A stretch of 64,000 nt of DNA from Magicicada septendecula. Lineage: Eukaryota; Arthropoda; Insecta; Hemiptera; Cicadidae. The position numbers and the translations under genes were made by a program. Where the stretch lies: positions 20,503,967 through 20,567,966 of the forward strand of contig CM068373.1 of the NCBI GenBank assembly GCA_034769895.1. Direction: 5' to 3'. Positions within the stretch are counted from its first letter, which is position 1. Each line of letters starts with the position of its first letter. Shown one piece after another: positions 61,248 through 64,000 of the stretch. A model generated the notes under the pieces. That model was not told the DNA's origin, did no database searches, and saw only the letters and a list, made by a program, of their open reading frames with translations.

Positions 61248-62085
61248 CAAGGGGTATCCAAAAAATAAGTTTAACTAATTTTTATAACCAAGTATGAGCG
61301 ACTCAGGCAGTTCCCGCACACAGGGAAGTTTAGTTTCGGTGTAGTGGCAGCGCTCGCAGCTGGACTTGCGGCAGAGAACTGTTCAAGCGTCAGTAGCGAG
61401 CCGAGCGCTATGGAGATTCCACTTTGTTTTGCCGCCAGTTATGAAATACATAGTTATTCGTTTTTTGGCTGCAAAAAATGAATCGGCCATGGAAATTCAT
61501 CGTCAGTGTTTATGGTGAAGATGTCATGTCTGTACAAATGGTTCGTCGTTGGCAAACAATGTTTATTGAAGGCAGAGAAAATGTTCACGATGATGACCAG
61601 CAACTTTGCGCCAAGCCGACGCTATTGCTGCTGTGCGTGACCTCATCGACTCTGACAAACGGCTCATGCTCGACGAAATCATGACTCTACTGCCACCAAA
61701 TATTGAAATTAGCCGATCCTCTCTTCACAACATATTAGTTGAAGACCTTCAACTTTCAAACGTGTGTGCAAGATGGGTGCCGCGCTTATTGTCTGACGCC
61801 CATAAGCAACGTCGCTTAACAGCTGCACAATCTTTCTTGCAGTTGTTTAAAGATGAGGGTGAAACCCTGTTTACAAGAATAGTCACTGGTGACGAAACAT
61901 TGATTCGCCATTCAACTCCCAAAAGCAACTGCCAGAGTATGGTGTGGCAAAAAAAGGAGAGAAAACTCCCCCAAAAGCCAAAGTGATTGAGTCAGCAGGT
62001 GGTGGCCAGTTTTTTGGGACTGCTGTTTCTTTTTGGTAATTGATTATCTGCACCACGTGGAACGGCAATAAACGCAGTGCCAGCA
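61248..62085 (+). pseudogene. mariner transposase gene, decayed
   Basis: A terminal-inverted-repeat-like CAAGGGGTATCCAAAAAA starts after a TA at 61246. The frame pieces encode a mariner-family DD34D transposase: a helix-turn-helix segment with VYGEDVMSVQMVRRW (61505), then AVRDLIDSDKRLMLDEIM (61625), NVCARWVPRLLSDAHKQ (61760) and the first catalytic Asp in VTGDET (61893). The second catalytic site (FWDCC) is visible at about 62017 in another frame. Frame breaks near 61495, 61600 and 61980. The third Asp and the 3' end are not found. Confidence 0.85.
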
Positions 62086-62366
62086 ACGATGATGACCAGC
62101 AACTTTGCGCCAAGCCGACGCTATTGCTGCTGTGCGTGACCTCATCGACTCCGACAAACGGCTCACGCTCGACGAAATCATGACTCTACTGCCACCAAAT
62201 ATTGAAATTAGCTGATCCTCTCTTCACAACATATTAGTTGAAGACCTTCAACTTTCAAACGTGTGTGCAAGATGGGTGCCGCGCTTATTGTCTGACGCCC
62301 ATAAGCAACGTCGCTTAACAGCTGCACAATCTTTCTTGCAGTTGTTTAAAGATGAGGGTGAAGCCC
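62086..62366 (+). pseudogene. Second copy of the mariner middle part (tandem duplication)
   Basis: Repeats 61587-61867 almost base for base, 499 bases downstream. It contains an extra TGA and is cut by the LTR of element F. Confidence 0.85.
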
Positions 62367-63722
62367 TGTAGCGGGTCATTTTGGGTATTTTTATTTTTTA
62401 ACCATATGGGGTATATATATATTTTTAGTCATTTCATTTTCGGTCGGGAGCCTTATAAAATATTGCGAAGTAACTGTATTATTGTGCAACGTATTTGTCA
62501 GTATAACAGAACAGTGAAACAAAGCAGTAAGACGCAGGCTGTTGTTGAGTAATGCGGCGAAGAATTTACCACCCCAATTTTTCGCAGAACTTTGCGTGTG
62601 TGTGATCACGCCCGTATGCAACATTGATGGGCGGCGCGCCGGAGTGACGCTTGGAAAACACAACCCACGCTGTGAAACATGGCGATGTAGCAAACCGCTT
62701 GCCGCAGCTATCAACTCAATACCGGAAGTCGCATCAAACTCCGCCTACTGTTGGTGACATCAGCAGAGCCAAGTCCAATATTAAGCTCTGGTCACGCACA
62801 TATATCAGCTCCATTCCATATATAAAATGGTTACCCAACAGCATATGAGCAAGGAGCAACGAAAATAGTGGCAGTGAACAACAGCTTCCCTCCAAGGAAA
62901 GCAACATGTACCTGTTACGTTCTCAGTGACAGTCGACCTTAGAGACGCAATATAGTCAGCTAGAGCCGAATTCAGTAACAGACGCCTATATATTTTGTGT
63001 CGGGCCCGGTTGGTCGAGTTTTCGCCAAATGTAGTTAATCCAAGAAGACCGACCGGGACCCGAAGAATTGAACTAAGTTATAAACAGTTGCCGGGCAGTG
63101 ACAGTGGCAGATTTAAAGGAATAACGAACAATGTAACTGAAAACGAAAACACGTGTTCGGTCGGCGGCGGTAATCGGGTTACCGCGGATAAAGAAACAGA
63201 CTTCGTAAAACACAAATAAGGGGGAATATATTCAATTGTATGAGTGTGTGTGAGAGCGAAGCTGGGCTGTTATTTTGATGTTATTTTCATTTATGCTTAA
63301 TTATAAAACGGTAAGCTATATGTAACGGATTCAAAAGGTGTTGTAATATCTATTGTGTTGTGCTTGTAGTAAGGAATTCCAGTCATGTAAGTAAAAAGCT
63401 TTTATCTCATAACCAAAATGTGTTAGTCTAAGTTATTTCGTCATTGCCATTTCCTCATTTCTGTGTTAAAAATTCGTCTAACGAAATCGGGGGTTTTCTG
63501 AATTTCTATTACAGTCAGATAGCGGGATTTTTATAAGGGCAAGAGTATATAAGTTTTCGATATTTTACCTTCTAGAAAAAATATCGTGGCGACCTTGGGC
63601 AGTTTTCAAAAGATAAGTTTTACGGGGACCATGACGGTAAGTGAAATTCTGGCAGCGGTAAGTATTATTTTATGAAGAGTGGAATGTATTAAATATCAGG
63701 GAAAAAAGTGAGTAACGTCACA
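62367..63722 (+). repeat. 5' LTR of gypsy element F
   Basis: Begins TGTAGCGGGTCATTTTGGG, close to the start of the E LTR, and probably ends GTCACA one base before the PBS. TATATAAA at 62819 is the likely TATA box. No second copy is in the window, so the bounds rest on the end motifs and the PBS. A PBS-like TGGCGACC also occurs at 63587 inside it. GTAAGT splice-donor motifs occur at 63639 and 63659. Confidence 0.65.
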
Positions 63723-63723
63723 G

Positions 63724-63741
63724 TGGCGACCCTGCCAGGAT
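63724..63741 (+). promoter_or_regulatory. Primer-binding site of element F
   Basis: TGGCGACCCTGCCAGG one base after the LTR end. Confidence 0.55.
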
Positions 63742-63948
63742 GTTCGTATATAAATTTTATAGGAACTAGACCTATTTTAATACACAGAAAATAGGATGTG
63801 GTAATGACGAATGTATAAAAATTATATCGCATATATTTACGTAGGTTAGGTTTGTGATAGTAAGGCATACAGTTGTGTTAGATATTCTGATTTTACAATA
63901 ATAGTGGTTTCTTATACATAAAAAGTGTTATAGAAATAAAATTTAAAT

Positions 63949-64000
63949 ATGGGGGAAGTACGAGATAACGAAATAATAGAAATGATGCAAGCGCTTTTTA
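63949..64000 (+). CDS. Start of gag of element F, cut by the window end
   Basis: ATG at 63949 opens MGEVRDNEIIEMMQALF, in the style of the N-termini of the other Gags here (E has EMMSMMQLLL, C has QMIEAFRAMLQQ). Only 17 codons are visible. Confidence 0.6.
   Translation, partial: MGEVRDNEIIEMMQALF

Overview
This window is a repeat-dense stretch of an animal nuclear genome, almost certainly an insect: AT-rich, with Ty3/gypsy, BEL/Pao, Penelope-like, mariner and LINE elements side by side, TATA-driven LTRs and one long C2H2 zinc-finger exon. I cannot name the species. No rRNA, tRNA or CRISPR feature was seen. Most of the sequence is mobile DNA, much of it nested; the only convincing host gene is the minus-strand zinc-finger exon at 26.8-29.1 kb.

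Layout. 1-15879: gypsy element B (5' LTR cut by the window edge, frameshifted gag, PR-RT-RNase H, amputated integrase), whose 3' LTR is split by a complete gypsy element A (5300-14795; LTRs about 1.58 kb; gag, then pol through an A AAA AAC slip site). 16.2-17.2 kb: short repeats, a LINE tail and a scrap of element C. 17446-20661: element C, an old gypsy copy whose protease joins directly to the integrase tail because RT, RNase H and the integrase core are gone. 20.7-23.0 kb: no gene seen. 23.2-23.95 kb: Penelope-like fragment with a GIY-YIG end. 24-26.5 kb: no gene seen. 26.76-29.14 kb: zinc-finger exon with 26 complete 28-residue units plus decaying relic units.

29379-53468: gypsy element D, 24.1 kb as it stands, with 3.1 kb LTRs and an ATAT target duplication. 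Its pol is split at the end of RNase H by about 10.6 kb of a second family, E, arranged as two head-to-head partial copies. E has 1.23 kb LTRs, a PBS and PPT, a stable hairpin before the PPT, and a single 426-residue ORF with no RT; the C-terminal half of that protein matches no family I recognise. 53676-55213: solo LTR on the minus strand, cut by a 5'-truncated LINE with a 28-bp target duplication. 55.6-57.4 kb: integrase tail and putative 3' LTR of gypsy element G. 57419-60527: BEL/Pao remnant on the minus strand between 44-bp direct repeats. 61248-62366: mariner remnant with an internal duplication, interrupted by the LTR of gypsy element F (62367 onward), whose gag starts 52 bases before the window ends.

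The elements do not form a shared pathway. B, D and E probably share a coiled-coil Gag N-terminus; E looks like a parasite of D- or B-type machinery. Almost every coding region has stops or frameshifts even where the LTRs are nearly identical, so these are dead or trans-mobilised copies, or the assembly contains indel errors.
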